NCBI GenBank assembly: GCA_030615975.1
Contig: JAUWYH010000102.1
Span: forward strand, 1 to 6,005
Reading direction: 5' to 3'
From: Candidatus Aminicenantota bacterium
GTDB lineage: Bacteria; Acidobacteriota; Aminicenantia; Aminicenantales; Aminicenantaceae
Length of the DNA: 6,005 nucleotides
Shown here piece by piece: positions 5,437 to 6,005 of the stretch (positions are counted from its first letter, which is position 1; each line of letters opens with the position of its first letter). The notes beneath the pieces were generated by a model. It saw only the letters and a program-made list of their open reading frames with translations. It was not told the DNA's origin and made no database searches. The position numbers and the translations under genes were made by a program.

Positions 5437-6005
5437 TTATTTCCCTTCTAGAATGAGCTCTTCTATCTTCCTCTTAAGAGCCTCTACAGAAGAAAAAACC
5501 TCTGCATGAAAAGATGTAAATTTTTTTTTATCCTTATTTAGAATAAAAACTTTAGAGATCCCGGCTTCCGCTGCTGCCCGGATATCAAAATGAGAATCTC
5601 CTATCACACAGGATTCTTCTCTCTTTATCCCCAACTTTTTCAAAGCAGCAAAAAGCGGAGCGCCAGAGGGCTTCCAAAGACCGCTCTCTCGAGAGATAAT
5701 GCATTCAAATTTCAGATTGAATTTGTCCAATAAATAAGAAACATTCTTGCGAGAATTGTTTGTCACAAGAGCTTTTTTTATCCCTTTTTGGGCTAAAAAG
5801 TCCAAAAATTCTTGCATTCCCTCTTTTAGAACAGCTCTTAACGTGGCCTTGTTTTCATATTTTTCCAACAACTTCCATTTTGCCGATCTTTCGGGCTCCT
5901 TCAAGCTGCTGAGGAAATAAAGGATAGGCTCTCCCTGAGTCTTCAATTCTTTTTTTATTTGATTCCAGTTGTATGGCACCTCTACAACTGTACCGTCAAG
6001 ATCAA
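5437..6005 (-). CDS. HAD-superfamily phosphatase (phosphoglycolate phosphatase-like), N-terminus beyond right edge
   Basis: A cytoplasmic haloacid dehalogenase-fold hydrolase that probably removes phosphate from a small metabolite through an aspartyl intermediate. The frame continues upstream of the GTG at 5979-5977 to the window end and there reads DLDGTVVEV, which is HAD motif I (nucleophile Asp1, acid/base Asp3 of the visible part). The GTG is therefore internal, and the true start lies a few residues beyond 6005. Other motifs follow in order: II, Thr81 in LVTNNS; III, Lys111 in GLWKPSGAPLF; IV, Asp136 and Asp140 in VIGDSHFDI. A small helical cap lies between motifs I and II (about residues 12-65), as in subfamily IA enzymes of the Gph/PGP type. 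Visible length is 188 residues, so the full protein is probably near 195-200, short for the group. The substrate cannot be told. A phosphoglycolate role would fit the nearby glyoxylate-type aminotransferase, but that is speculation. Confidence 0.9.
   Translation of the reverse strand, partial: DLDGTVVEVPYNWNQIKKELKTQGEPILYFLSSLKEPERSAKWKLLEKYENKATLRAVLKEGMQEFLDFLAQKGIKKALVTNNSRKNVSYLLDKFNLKFECIISRESGLWKPSGAPLFAALKKLGIKREESCVIGDSHFDIRAAAEAGISKVFILNKDKKKFTSFHAEVFSSVEALKRKIEELILEGK

Noticed and set aside
1..6005. A new multi-gene defence or mobile system inside the window
   Set aside because: Apart from the integrase end and the small repeat element, all genes belong to known families with ordinary spacing. 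Any novel cargo would be left of position 1.

Overview
The window looks like ordinary bacterial chromosome flanking the end of one integrated element. Genes are tightly packed, Shine-Dalgarno sites are visible, the DNA is moderately AT-rich by eye, and introns are absent. The 8-cysteine DUF362 ferredoxin-like protein and the VIT/vWA protein suggest an anaerobic or microaerophilic environmental bacterium. No marker gene here fixes the phylum.

Left part (1-594, + strand): the catalytic half of a tyrosine recombinase, cut by the window edge. Its stop codon lies 5 bases before a 21-base stretch that matches the 3' end of a bacterial tRNA gene (second half of the T arm plus the acceptor strand), best fitting tRNA-Pro. 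The rest of the tRNA is missing. This is the expected picture of the distal attachment junction of an element integrated in the 3' end of a tRNA gene. The element and the intact tRNA should lie to the left; host chromosome resumes at about 595. The short gap 595-763 holds a terminator-like hairpin, possibly the tRNA's original terminator, and an 8-bp inverted repeat.

Middle part (764-3058, - strand): a two-gene unit with its own promoter. It encodes a class V PLP aminotransferase of the alanine-glyoxylate/serine-pyruvate group, followed 14 bases later by a DUF362 protein with two 4Fe-4S motifs. They are probably co-transcribed, but what links them metabolically is not visible.

Gap 3059-3221: almost filled by a compact AT-rich element with 23-bp inverted arms (22/23 matching). 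Each outer end also carries a short tandem duplication. It resembles a non-coding miniature repeat (REPIN/MITE-like).

Right part (3222-6005, - strand): a secreted VIT + von Willebrand A protein with an intact MIDAS metal site, preceded by a good promoter and a strong Shine-Dalgarno. Upstream of it is a HAD-family phosphatase that runs off the right edge; its catalytic DxDGT motif is readable in the last bases of the window.

I see no CRISPR array, complete RNA gene, toxin-antitoxin pair or recognisable defence system. The two observations most worth following are the tRNA-Pro attachment junction and the inverted-repeat element.
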